Positions 10,429 to 18,184 of a stretch of 64,000 nt of DNA are shown here, piece after piece. The translations under genes and the position numbers were made by a program. The notes under the pieces were generated by a model that had not been told where the DNA came from, did no database searches, and worked only from the letters and a program-made list of their open reading frames with translations. Position 1 is the first letter of the stretch. Each line of letters starts with the position of its first letter. The stretch comes from Candidatus Pantoea floridensis (lineage in GTDB: Bacteria; Pseudomonadota; Gammaproteobacteria; Enterobacterales; Enterobacteriaceae), in the NCBI RefSeq assembly GCF_900215435.1, contig NZ_OCMY01000001.1:1736001-1800000 (forward strand), read 5' to 3'.

Positions 10429-11069
10429 AGCGCAATCTTCTCCAGTAGCGGTTTTAATGGTGTTTCTTTTGCAAGATTAGCAGGCTCTGCCGAGCGCGAT
10501 CGGAACAGGGCACCAAAACGAGAAGGTGCGGGCGCTGCCGGACGTGCCGGTTCTACCGGTGCGGCAAAGGTGGGTGCTGGCGCGATAGGCGCTGCGGCCA
10601 GCGGAGCGACTGCAGGCTTAACAGCAGGCGCGACAGCAGGTTTCGCCGGCGGAAACAGTGATGTTGTCGCCTGACGTTCAACCAGCGTGGCCTTGGGCGC
10701 CAGCGGCGCACCCGTTTGCGCCGGTTGCGCGGAAGGTGCTGGCGGGAACAGTGAAGAACCGATCGCCGATGGCGCTGCCACAGGCGCGCCTAAGCTCTCG
10801 AGAATCGATCCGCGCGACGTAGCCGCAACAGCGGCAGGCTCAGCCTGAGCAGGTGGTGCGGCAAATTCATCAACGCTAATCGGTTGTGGCTGCGGCAGAT
10901 CGATACGCTGACCGCTGCCTAATTCCGACTCATCATCGCTAGCCAATTGGCGCAGCAACGCCCACTGACTTTGATCGGCTTCCTGCGATTGGCCGGACAT
11001 ATCCTTAAAAGCAATGTCTAGCGTCTGCGTTTTTTCTTTAAAACGCTGCAGATCGTCGTAATTCTTCAT
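10419..11069 (-). CDS. bcsO: Proline/alanine-rich cellulose accessory protein, BcsO-like
   Basis: First gene of the cellulose operon, 216 residues. A conserved-looking head (residues 1-45, beginning MKNYDDLQRFKEKT) is followed by an acidic stretch, a long low-complexity Ala/Pro/Val region at about 90-190, and a short motif SRFGALFRSR near the end. This matches the description of BcsO, the proline-rich protein found at the head of enterobacterial type I bcs operons; its function is unknown. BcsP of beta-proteobacteria has a similar composition and is the main alternative. It has no signal peptide or membrane helix. Overlap with bcsQ suggests coupled translation. Confidence 0.72.
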   Translation of the reverse strand: MKNYDDLQRFKEKTQTLDIAFKDMSGQSQEADQSQWALLRQLASDDESELGSGQRIDLPQPQPISVDEFAAPPAQAEPAAVAATSRGSILESLGAPVAAPSAIGSSLFPPAPSAQPAQTGAPLAPKATLVERQATTSLFPPAKPAVAPAVKPAVAPLAAAPIAPAPTFAAPVEPARPAAPAPSRFGALFRSRSAEPANLAKETPLKPLLEKIALCR

Positions 11070-11502
11070 GATCAGAGCCTGTAAAAACGGGAGGGAATTT
11101 TCCGCGAATATATCACAAGCATTAAAAGACGGTGAGAGAATTCTGATTATTAAAGCGCCGCAATCAATAAAAGAGTTTTATCTTTATGATTGAAAAATCG
11201 GATATGCAAAAAGCGTGCAATTATTTATTGACGGGGATTAATTAATATCGATTAACAGAAATAATCACGCGGGTAATTTTAACCTAAGCTACTGAAAATA
11301 CTCCACTGCGCTGCAACCTGCAGATTTTAATCTGATGTGATGATACTCACACAATGCTGGAAAAATTAGGAATTTGTCTTAACCCTTTATATCTTAGTCA
11401 GGACCAATTAAAGACTGATGCAATGGCGTAATGGTTTTAGAGCCGATTTAAGGATAATGATTTCTCCCGTTAATTTCCCTCATGTATTAAGGGTGAAATA
11501 AG
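11070..11502. other. AT-rich bcs operon upstream region
   Basis: This non-coding stretch lies between bcsO (transcribed leftward) and the dppF terminator. It is markedly more AT-rich than its surroundings, with runs such as ATTAATTAATATCGATTAAC at 11237-11256, and should hold the bcs promoter and control sites. I could not single out a convincing -35/-10 pair or a named regulator site. Confidence 0.5.
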
Positions 11503-11524
11503 AAAGGCTCCCAAGGGAGCCTTT
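11503..11524 (-). terminator. dppF operon terminator
   Basis: A perfect 9-bp stem (AAAGGCTCC / GGAGCCTTT) with a 4-base loop lies 20 bases after the dppF stop. It is followed on the minus strand by CTTATTTC. It is placed to end the dpp transcript before the bcs promoter region. Confidence 0.8.
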
Positions 11525-11543
11525 AACAATGTATGGCGGTAAT

Positions 11544-12554
11544 TTATGGCGTAACCACCGGCTGGTTTTCATCCTGATCTACCGCGAAGCAGGCAATTTG
11601 CTGATCGCCATATTGTTTCAGTTTTGGCTGCAGCTGGACACAAGTGCCAAAACGGCGACGGCAGCGCGCGTTAAACGCACAGCCCGGCGGCGGATTTAAC
11701 GGACTAGGCAGCTCGCCCGTCAGCTTGATGCGCTCGCGACGCTCGTCGGGATTAAGACGTGGCGTCGCCGACAGCAGCGCCTGGGTATAAGGATGACGCG
11801 GATTGCTGAAAATCGCCTCTTTACTCCCCTTCTCCACGCAGCGCCCGAGATACATCACCATCACCTCATCAGCGATGTGCTCCACCACCGACAGGTCATG
11901 CGAGATGAAGACGTAGGACAGCCCCAAATCCTGCTGCAAATCCATCATCAGATTGAGCACCTGGGCGCGCACCGAGACGTCGAGTGCAGAAACCGGTTCA
12001 TCGGCAATCAGGACATCGGGATCGAGCATCAGACCGCGTGCGATAGCAATACGCTGACGCTGGCCGCCTGAGAACATGTGCGGATAGCGATCGTAATGCT
12101 CGGTTTTCAGGCCCACCTTAGCCATCATCTCCAGCGTTTTTTCCTTGCGTTCCGCTTTGGTCAGCGAAGTGTTGATCACCAGCGGTTCTTCAAGAATCTG
12201 GCTGATCTTCTTACGCGGATTGAGCGAACCGTACGGGTTCTGGAACACAATCTGGATTTTCTGACGACGCAGCTTCTGCGCCTGCGGATCGTGCTTTAAC
12301 AGATCCTGACCGTGCCAGAAGAGTTGGCCTTCGGTCGGCGTTTCAATCATGGTCAGCAGGCGGCCTAACGTCGATTTTCCGCAGCCGGATTCCCCCACCA
12401 CCGCCAGCGTTTTGCCGCGCTCGAGGTTGAACGACACGCCATCCAGCGCTTTCACCAGACGTTCCTGGCCGAACAGACCTTTCTTCACCGGGTAATGTTT
12501 TTTCAGGTCAATGGCCTGCAGCAGGTATTCCTGCTGAGTGTTATCAAGACTCAT
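11544..12554 (-). CDS. dppF: Dipeptide ABC transporter ATP-binding protein DppF
   Basis: Second ATPase of the dipeptide importer. The product is 336 residues (E. coli DppF has 334). It has Walker [13 protein letters not shown] signature [13 protein letters not shown], Walker B VLIADEP and the oligopeptide-type C-terminal extension with [18 protein letters not shown] longer in-frame opening exists upstream, but the ATG at 12554 is chosen because the protein then starts as family members do ([20 protein letters not shown]). It also gives an 11-base overlap with the dppD end, typical of these paired ATPase genes. Confidence 0.95.
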   Translation of the reverse strand: MSLDNTQQEYLLQAIDLKKHYPVKKGLFGQERLVKALDGVSFNLERGKTLAVVGESGCGKSTLGRLLTMIETPTEGQLFWHGQDLLKHDPQAQKLRRQKIQIVFQNPYGSLNPRKKISQILEEPLVINTSLTKAERKEKTLEMMAKVGLKTEHYDRYPHMFSGGQRQRIAIARGLMLDPDVLIADEPVSALDVSVRAQVLNLMMDLQQDLGLSYVFISHDLSVVEHIADEVMVMYLGRCVEKGSKEAIFSNPRHPYTQALLSATPRLNPDERRERIKLTGELPSPLNPPPGCAFNARCRRRFGTCVQLQPKLKQYGDQQIACFAVDQDENQPVVTP

Positions 12555-13530
12555 AGGTTGGTCTCCCGGCATCATCCAGTGGGAAGTGACATTTGGCCTG
12601 ACGGCCAGGAATGTCGCGCAGCTCCGGCTCTTCACGGCGGCAGCGATCGGTCACATACGGGCAGCGCGGGTTCAACAGGCAACCCGTTGGACGATCGTAT
12701 TTACCCGGCACCACGCCCGGCAGGGACGCCAGACGCGCTTTGTCGGCAGCAAACTCCGGCAGCGCGCGCAGCAGCGCTTGCGTGTAGGGATGACGCGGCG
12801 CTTTGAAGATATCCACCGCTTTACCGCTTTCCACCACCTGACCGGCATACATCACGATGATGTGCTGTGCCGCTTCGGCCACCAGCGCCAGATCGTGAGT
12901 AATCAGGATCAGCGCCATGTTCTCTTGCTTCTGCAACTCCAGCAGCAGTTCGATGATTTGCGCCTGAATGGTGACGTCGAGCGCCGTCGTCGGCTCATCG
13001 GCAATCAGCAGTTTCGGTTTGCAGGCAATCGCCATGGCGATCATCACGCGTTGGCTCATCCCGCCCGACAGCTGATGCGGATAAACATCCAGACGCGATG
13101 ACGGATCGGGAATACCCACCTGGTCGAGCAAATCAATCGCGCGCTGACGACGGGTCCGTTTGCTGCCGCCCTGATGCACCTTTAACGCTTCCATAATCTG
13201 GAAACCTACGGTGTAGCACGGATTGAGGCTGGTCATTGGGTCCTGGAAGATCATCGCCACTTCAGCGCCCACCAGCTGGCGGCGCTCTTTTTCGGAGATT
13301 TTCTGCAGATCGCGCCCATTGAATTCCAGTTTTTCGGCCATCACGCGGCCGGGATAGTCAATCAGTCCCATAATCGCCAGCGAGCTGACCGATTTACCGG
13401 AACCCGACTCACCCACGATGCCCACCACCTGGCCTTGTTCGACCTGGTAGCTGATGCGGTCAACTGCACGAAACGGTGTCTTTTCGTCGCCGAAATGCAC
13501 CGATAACTTATCTACATTTAATAACGCCAT
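12544..13530 (-). CDS. dppD: Dipeptide ABC transporter ATP-binding protein DppD
   Basis: First ATPase of the dipeptide/haem-precursor importer, 328 residues. It carries Walker A GESGSGKS, signature [13 protein letters not shown], Walker B LLIADEP and the family C-terminal cysteine cluster ([14 protein letters not shown]). Such clusters bind an iron-sulfur centre in related peptide-transport ATPases, which I infer rather than see here. It lies 12 bases after dppC. Confidence 0.96.
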   Translation of the reverse strand: MALLNVDKLSVHFGDEKTPFRAVDRISYQVEQGQVVGIVGESGSGKSVSSLAIMGLIDYPGRVMAEKLEFNGRDLQKISEKERRQLVGAEVAMIFQDPMTSLNPCYTVGFQIMEALKVHQGGSKRTRRQRAIDLLDQVGIPDPSSRLDVYPHQLSGGMSQRVMIAMAIACKPKLLIADEPTTALDVTIQAQIIELLLELQKQENMALILITHDLALVAEAAQHIIVMYAGQVVESGKAVDIFKAPRHPYTQALLRALPEFAADKARLASLPGVVPGKYDRPTGCLLNPRCPYVTDRCRREEPELRDIPGRQAKCHFPLDDAGRPTYES

Positions 13531-13542
13531 CTCGGTGCCTCT

Positions 13543-14445
13543 TTACTGCTTGAGTTTCGGGTCGAGTGCATCACGCAAACCATCGCCCATGAGGTTGAAT
13601 GCCAGAACCGTTAGCAAAATGGTCACGCCAGGGAACGTCACCACCCACCAGGCACTTTGCGCATACTGCAACACGTCGGAGAGCATGGTGCCCCACTCCG
13701 GCGTTGGCGGTTGCGCCCCCATACCGAGAAAGCCCAACGCCGCCATATCGAGGATGGCGTTGGAGAAACCTAATGATGCCTGCACGATCAGCGGTGCGAG
13801 GCAGTTAGGCAGAATATTGATGAACATCTGGCGCAGCGTGCCGGCCCCCGCCACGCTTGACGCGGTGACGTAGTCGCGGTTGACTTCAACCAGCACCGCA
13901 GCACGCGTCAGACGGATATAGTGCGGCAGCGCCACGAAGGTAATCGCCAGCGAGGCGTTGACGATTGACGGACCAAAGATCGCCACTAACACCAGCGCCA
14001 ACAGCAGGCTTGGCAGCGCCAGCATGATATCGACCACGCGCATAATGATGGCGTCGACCACGCCACCGAGGTAGCCGGCCATCAGGCCAAAGATCACGCC
14101 GAGAATCAGCGACAGCACCACCACCATGCAGCCGACCAGCAGCGACAGGCGTGCGCCGTACATCAGCCGCGACAGCACATCGCGGCCCACGTCATCGGTA
14201 CCAAGGATATAGCTCCAGCTGCCGCCTTCCTGCCAGACCGGCGGGTGTAGCAAGGCATCGCGGAACTGTTCGGCCGGGGCATGCGGTGCCAGCACATCGG
14301 CAAAGATGGCGATTAACAGCATCAGTACGATGTAAACCAGGCCGATGACTGCGCCTTTATTACGTTTGAAGTAGTGCCAGAATTCCTGCAACGGGGTCAT
14401 CGGCTTGGGTGCAGCAGTTACGCTTGCGGGATCAACAGCAGACAT
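13543..14445 (-). CDS. dppC: Dipeptide ABC transporter permease DppC
   Basis: Inner-membrane permease, 300 residues, with about six hydrophobic segments. The EAA-type loop (AASVAGAGTLRQMFINILPN, within about residues 195-220) docks the ATPases. The N-terminal cytoplasmic head with a helix rich in basic residues (YFKRNKGAVIG) is typical of the DppC/OppC subfamily. It follows dppB with a 9-base gap. Confidence 0.96.
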   Translation of the reverse strand: MSAVDPASVTAAPKPMTPLQEFWHYFKRNKGAVIGLVYIVLMLLIAIFADVLAPHAPAEQFRDALLHPPVWQEGGSWSYILGTDDVGRDVLSRLMYGARLSLLVGCMVVVLSLILGVIFGLMAGYLGGVVDAIIMRVVDIMLALPSLLLALVLVAIFGPSIVNASLAITFVALPHYIRLTRAAVLVEVNRDYVTASSVAGAGTLRQMFINILPNCLAPLIVQASLGFSNAILDMAALGFLGMGAQPPTPEWGTMLSDVLQYAQSAWWVVTFPGVTILLTVLAFNLMGDGLRDALDPKLKQ

Positions 14446-14454
14446 GATTCCCCC

Positions 14455-15474
14455 TTATTTCTTATGACGGATACGTGGATTGACCACGCCGTACAACAGA
14501 TCAACCAGCAGGTTGACCACGATGATCAGGATGGCCACCAGCAATACGCCGCCCTGCACCACCGGATAGTCACGGCGTTGCAGCGCTTCGATCAGCCAGC
14601 GACCGAGTCCCGGCCACGAGAAGATGGTTTCGGTCAGAATCGCACCGGCCAGCAGGGTACCGACCTGCAAACCAATGACGGTGACGACCGGCAGCATGGC
14701 ATTACGCAGCGCATGCACCACAATGACACGCATACGCGTCAGGCCTTTAGCACGCGCGGTGCGGATGTAGTCTTCTCCCAACACTTCCAGCATCGAGGAG
14801 CGCGTCATACGCACAATCACCGCCAGCGGGATGGTGCCGAGCACGATAGCGGGCAGAATCATGTGCATTACCGCATCTTTGAAATCACCCTCTTCTCCCC
14901 ACAGCAGCGTATCAATCAGCATGAAGCCGGTGAGCGGATGAGTGTCATCAAGGAAGATGGTGTCGCTGACGCGTCCAGAGACCGGCGTGAGGTTTAACTG
15001 CACCGAAACCAGCATGATCAGCATGATGCCCCACCAAAAGATGGGCATCGAGTAACCGGTGAGGGAGATGCCGACGGCGGTGTGATCGAAGATGGAGCCG
15101 CGTTTAACCGCCGCCAGCACGCCCACCGGAATGCCGACAGCAATCGCGAACAGCATGGCGCAGATACCCAGTTCCAGCGTAGCTTTGAAGCGTGGTACGA
15201 ATTCGTCCCAGACTGGGATGCGGCTTTTCAGCGAGATGCCGAGGTCGCCGTGCAGTACACCATTGATGTAGGTGATGTACTGTTTCCACATCGGCTGATC
15301 GAGGCCAAACTGCGCCATCAGCTGGGCATGACGTTCCGGAGAGATACCGCGTTCGCCGGCCATGATCAGGACCGGATCGCCGGGGATCAAGTGGACAAAC
15401 GCGAAGGTCAATAACGTGATTCCGATGAACGTTGGGATGACAAGGCCCAAACGTCGGAGTATGAATTGCAGCAT
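14455..15474 (-). CDS. dppB: Dipeptide ABC transporter permease DppB
   Basis: Inner-membrane permease, 339 residues, the same length as E. coli DppB. The start MLQFILRRLG and the first helix followed by a large periplasmic loop are family features, as is the EAA loop around RTARAKGLTRMRVIVVHALR. About 200 bases with strong hairpins separate it from dppA, consistent with lower expression of the membrane and ATPase genes than of the binding protein. Confidence 0.96.
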   Translation of the reverse strand: MLQFILRRLGLVIPTFIGITLLTFAFVHLIPGDPVLIMAGERGISPERHAQLMAQFGLDQPMWKQYITYINGVLHGDLGISLKSRIPVWDEFVPRFKATLELGICAMLFAIAVGIPVGVLAAVKRGSIFDHTAVGISLTGYSMPIFWWGIMLIMLVSVQLNLTPVSGRVSDTIFLDDTHPLTGFMLIDTLLWGEEGDFKDAVMHMILPAIVLGTIPLAVIVRMTRSSMLEVLGEDYIRTARAKGLTRMRVIVVHALRNAMLPVVTVIGLQVGTLLAGAILTETIFSWPGLGRWLIEALQRRDYPVVQGGVLLVAILIIVVNLLVDLLYGVVNPRIRHKK

Positions 15475-15610
15475 AAGCCTGGTTCTCTGACATTTCCCAT
15501 GGCGTTACCGCCGGGGACAACATTGCTCAACACTCGCAGCCAGCCATGGGCGGACGCGACGCAAGAAGCGCTTCAATAGTAGAATTAGCCGGAAAAAAAG
15601 TGCGGAGTGC

Positions 15611-15653
15611 GGGCGACGAAGAGGTCGCCCGAGGGCCAGCAGCGCTGGCCCTC
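15611..15653 (-). other. Two strong hairpins between dppA and dppB
   Basis: The first inverted repeat is GAGGGCCAGC / GCTGGCCCTC (10-bp stem, 3-base loop, 15631-15653). The second, GGGCGAC / GTCGCCC (7-bp stem, 6-base loop, 15611-15630), follows at once in the direction of transcription. An A-run at 15593-15599 gives a T7 tract about 11 bases later on the minus strand. The likely role is 3' protection of dppA mRNA or partial termination, giving more binding protein than transporter. Confidence 0.7.
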
Positions 15654-15672
15654 ACCGCGATAATCCGAAAGG

Positions 15673-17283
15673 TTATTCCTGGATATCGACGTTTTCGAAG
15701 TGATGTTTACCTAATGGATCAACCACATAACCCGATACTTTCTTGCTCACTGGCTCGTACACGGTTGAGTGAGCGATGATCAGCGCTGGTGCCTGGTCAT
15801 GCATCACTACCTGAGCCTGTTTGTACAGTTCAATACGTTTGTTGTGATCGGCTTCAGCACGTGCTGGCTGAATCAGATCTTCAAACGGCTTGTAGCACCA
15901 ACGTGAGTAGTTAGAACCGTCTTTCGCTGCTGCACAGCTGAACAGCGTGGCGAAGAAGTTATCCGGATCCCCATTATCACCGGTCCAGCCCATCATCACG
16001 GTCTGGTGTTCACCGGCTTTAGCACGCTTCAGATACTCGCCCCACTCGAAGGTGACGATTTTGGCTTTCACGCCAATCTTCGCCCAGTCAGCCTGAACCA
16101 TTTCCGCCATACGGCGTGCGTTCGGGTTGTATGGACGCTGAACCGGCATGGCCCACAGGTCGATTGAGAAACCATCCGGCATACCTGCTTCTTTCAGCAG
16201 CGCTTTCGCTTTCTCAGGATCGTAAGCGTAATCCTTCACATCATCGTTATAGCCCCACATGGTTGGTGGGATCAGGTTTTTCGCGGCCTGGCCAGCGCCC
16301 TGATAAACGGCATCAATAATGGCTTGTTTGTTTACCGCCATGGTCAGTGCCTGACGCACTTTCACGTTATCCAGCGGTTTTTTCTCGGTGTTGAACGACA
16401 GGTAACCGACGTTCAGACCTGGCTGCTCCATCAGATTAATTTTGTCGTCTTTCTTCATGCTGGCGATGTCGGCCGGGTTCGGGTACGGCATCACCTGGCA
16501 CTCACCTTTCTGCAGTTTGGCATAACGCACTGACGCATCTGGCGTGATGGAGAACACTAAGCGATCAATCTTCGGCTTGGTGCCCCAGAAGTCTGGGTTA
16601 GCTTTGTAGAGAATGCGCGAATCTTTCTGGTACTGCTGCAGTACGAACGGACCGGTGCCCACTGGATTGAGGTCCAGCTTCTCTGGCGTGCCCGCTTTCA
16701 GCATGTTGTCGGCGTATTCTTTTGACAGAATTGAGGCGAAGTCCATGCCAAGGTCGGCGATGAACGGCGCTTCTGGACGGGTCAGGGTGAAGCGTACGGT
16801 GTAATCGTCAACTTTTTCGATTTTGGCGATCAGCTTAGGCATGTCCATGCCTTCGAAGTATTCGTAGCTGCCGCCAGAAACACCGTGATATTTGTTGTTT
16901 TTGTCGAGCTGACGCTCGAAGGAGAACACGACGTCATCGGCATTGAAGGTGCGGGTTGGCTTGAAGTCTTTGGTCGATTGCCACTTCACGCCCTGGCGCA
17001 GATGGAAGGTATAGGTTTTACCGTCCGCGCTAACATCCCATTTTTCTGCCAGACCTGGCTGCAGCTCGGTAGTACCGGTTTTGAACTCAACCAAGCGGTT
17101 GTAGATCGGTACAGAGCTTGCGTCGTAGGTGGTGCCCGAGGTGAAGAGCTGCGGGTTGAAACCTTCCGGCGAACCTTCAGAACAATAAACGAGGGTTTTC
17201 GCCTGGACACCAGCGGCAACGGTCATAGCAATCAGGCTGAGACCGACCTTCAGCATCCTGGATTTAGCCAGGGAGTTGATCAT
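15673..17283 (-). CDS. dppA: Periplasmic dipeptide-binding protein DppA
   Basis: SBP family 5 binding protein that delivers dipeptides to DppBCDF; in E. coli it also acts in haem uptake and peptide chemotaxis. With the ATG at 17283 it is 536 residues (E. coli 535). The signal peptide is cleaved after residue 28 (GVQA), followed by KTLVYCSEGSPEGFNPQ, the family opening. This start is preferred over an in-frame codon 75 bases upstream because GGAG lies 6 bases before it and the length matches. The CA-rich leader suggests control by a small RNA. Confidence 0.97.
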   Translation of the reverse strand: MINSLAKSRMLKVGLSLIAMTVAAGVQAKTLVYCSEGSPEGFNPQLFTSGTTYDASSVPIYNRLVEFKTGTTELQPGLAEKWDVSADGKTYTFHLRQGVKWQSTKDFKPTRTFNADDVVFSFERQLDKNNKYHGVSGGSYEYFEGMDMPKLIAKIEKVDDYTVRFTLTRPEAPFIADLGMDFASILSKEYADNMLKAGTPEKLDLNPVGTGPFVLQQYQKDSRILYKANPDFWGTKPKIDRLVFSITPDASVRYAKLQKGECQVMPYPNPADIASMKKDDKINLMEQPGLNVGYLSFNTEKKPLDNVKVRQALTMAVNKQAIIDAVYQGAGQAAKNLIPPTMWGYNDDVKDYAYDPEKAKALLKEAGMPDGFSIDLWAMPVQRPYNPNARRMAEMVQADWAKIGVKAKIVTFEWGEYLKRAKAGEHQTVMMGWTGDNGDPDNFFATLFSCAAAKDGSNYSRWCYKPFEDLIQPARAEADHNKRIELYKQAQVVMHDQAPALIIAHSTVYEPVSKKVSGYVVDPLGKHHFENVDIQE

Positions 17284-17291
17284 GTTTTGCT

Positions 17292-17314
17292 CCATTGTGA
17301 TGTGATGTTGTGTG
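17292..17314 (-). promoter_or_regulatory. CA-rich leader, candidate GcvB small-RNA target
   Basis: Immediately before the dppA ribosome-binding site the transcript reads CACACAACATCACATCACAA and then TGGAG. In E. coli and Salmonella the GU-rich R1 region of GcvB pairs with such CA-rich stretches on dppA. The match in character and position is seen; pairing itself is inferred, and gcvB is not in this window. Confidence 0.5.
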
Positions 17315-17944
17315 CGTCGCCCGACCTCTGATTTTTTTATGCGGTTCGGGCAGGTCAATTAAGAGTAAGCAAAATGTGAGCGGTTATAGTTGTTGCGCTG
17401 GCACCGTGGAATCTGTCAGGCACGTCCGTCTCTACATTTGATTGACGCATCAATTTGTCAACAGTTGCAATGAACGTCAATACAGTGTGGGGTTATTTAC
17501 ACAGAGTGTGAGTAAGTGCAAGCAACGATAAAAAACACCCTTCTGACGCTAAGCCAAAATTAAAAAAGGTGATAAAGCGCTCAATGCCGCGTGATTATCT
17601 GGCTATACAGCCAAATGACAGTGATTATCACCGCTAAAAAACATACAAAAGTTATTGGTAAATGTTGAATATCTGAACGATTCTTCGTGCGTTATGACGT
17701 TCAGGCAGCGGATTCTGCTAGTAAAATGGCATAAGAAATCAGCATGATGCATAAACCGGTCATAAGAAGAATGTGTCACGAATTAAGCGTGCGGCTTCGA
17801 TTTGGCGTGGGGTGCAGCGTGTAAAGTGGACATAATACTGAGTATTTAGCGTTTAGCTGGCGGAAAGGGTGTATTTACGGCTTTTGCTGTTTGCCCGCTG
17901 CGTTGCTCAGGAAAGGTGCAGCGATCCCGTCCAAATGACAGACG
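17315..17944. other. dppA upstream region
   Basis: Non-coding stretch between the dppA leader and the tRNA-Pro terminator. A weak minus-strand promoter candidate is TATAAC at 17383-17388 with TTCCAC 17 bases upstream. A nine-base word GTGATTATC occurs at 17591 and 17621, exactly 30 bases apart, with a 5-bp hairpin (TGGCT/AGCCA, 17600-17613) between them. The second copy is a perfect palindrome, GTGATTATCAC. No convincing gene is seen. Confidence 0.45.
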
Positions 17945-17973
17945 AAAAAAAACCTGCTTATAAAAGCAGGTTT
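17945..17973 (-). terminator. Terminator of the tRNA-Pro transcript
   Basis: A stem AAACCTGCTT / AAGCAGGTTT (10 bp, 4-base loop) ends on the minus strand in a run of T residues (GGTTTTTTTT). It sits 10 bases past the tRNA CCA end and is a textbook intrinsic terminator. Confidence 0.92.
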
Positions 17974-17982
17974 CTTCAAAGA

Positions 17983-18059
17983 TGGTCGGCGAGAGAGGAT
18001 TCGAACCTCCGACCCACTGGTCCCAAACCAGTTGCGCTACCAAGCTGCGCTACTCGCCG
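17983..18059 (-). tRNA. tRNA-Pro (anticodon UGG)
   Basis: A complete 77-base cloverleaf: acceptor CGGCGAG/CTCGCCG, D-arm GCGC/GCGC with AGCTTGGTA loop, anticodon stem ACTGG/CCAGT around TTTGGGA (anticodon TGG), variable GGGTC, T-arm GGAGG-TTCGAAT-CCTCT, and encoded CCA. The sequence resembles E. coli proM, yet it sits between dppA and eptB, the place E. coli gives to proK (CGG anticodon). Confidence 0.97.
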
Positions 18060-18069
18060 ATGGGGGCGC

Positions 18070-18098
18070 ATATTACTGCGCTGCTAAAAAAGCGTCAA
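18070..18098 (-). promoter_or_regulatory. tRNA-Pro promoter
   Basis: On the minus strand TTGACG (18093-18098) and TAATAT (18070-18075) are separated by exactly 17 bases. A GC-rich discriminator (GCGCCCCC) follows before the tRNA 5' end. Such discriminators are typical of stringently controlled stable-RNA promoters. Confidence 0.75.
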
Positions 18099-18184
18099 TC
18101 CCTTTTACCTAAATTCCGCCCGATCGCCTGGAAAGCAAGCAGTGCCTTAAAAAGCCCTGCTGCTCAATAGCTTCCAGGTAAATA

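Noticed and set aside
17846..18043. 65-codon open frame over the tRNA-Pro gene
   Set aside because: It is a translation of the tRNA and its terminator.
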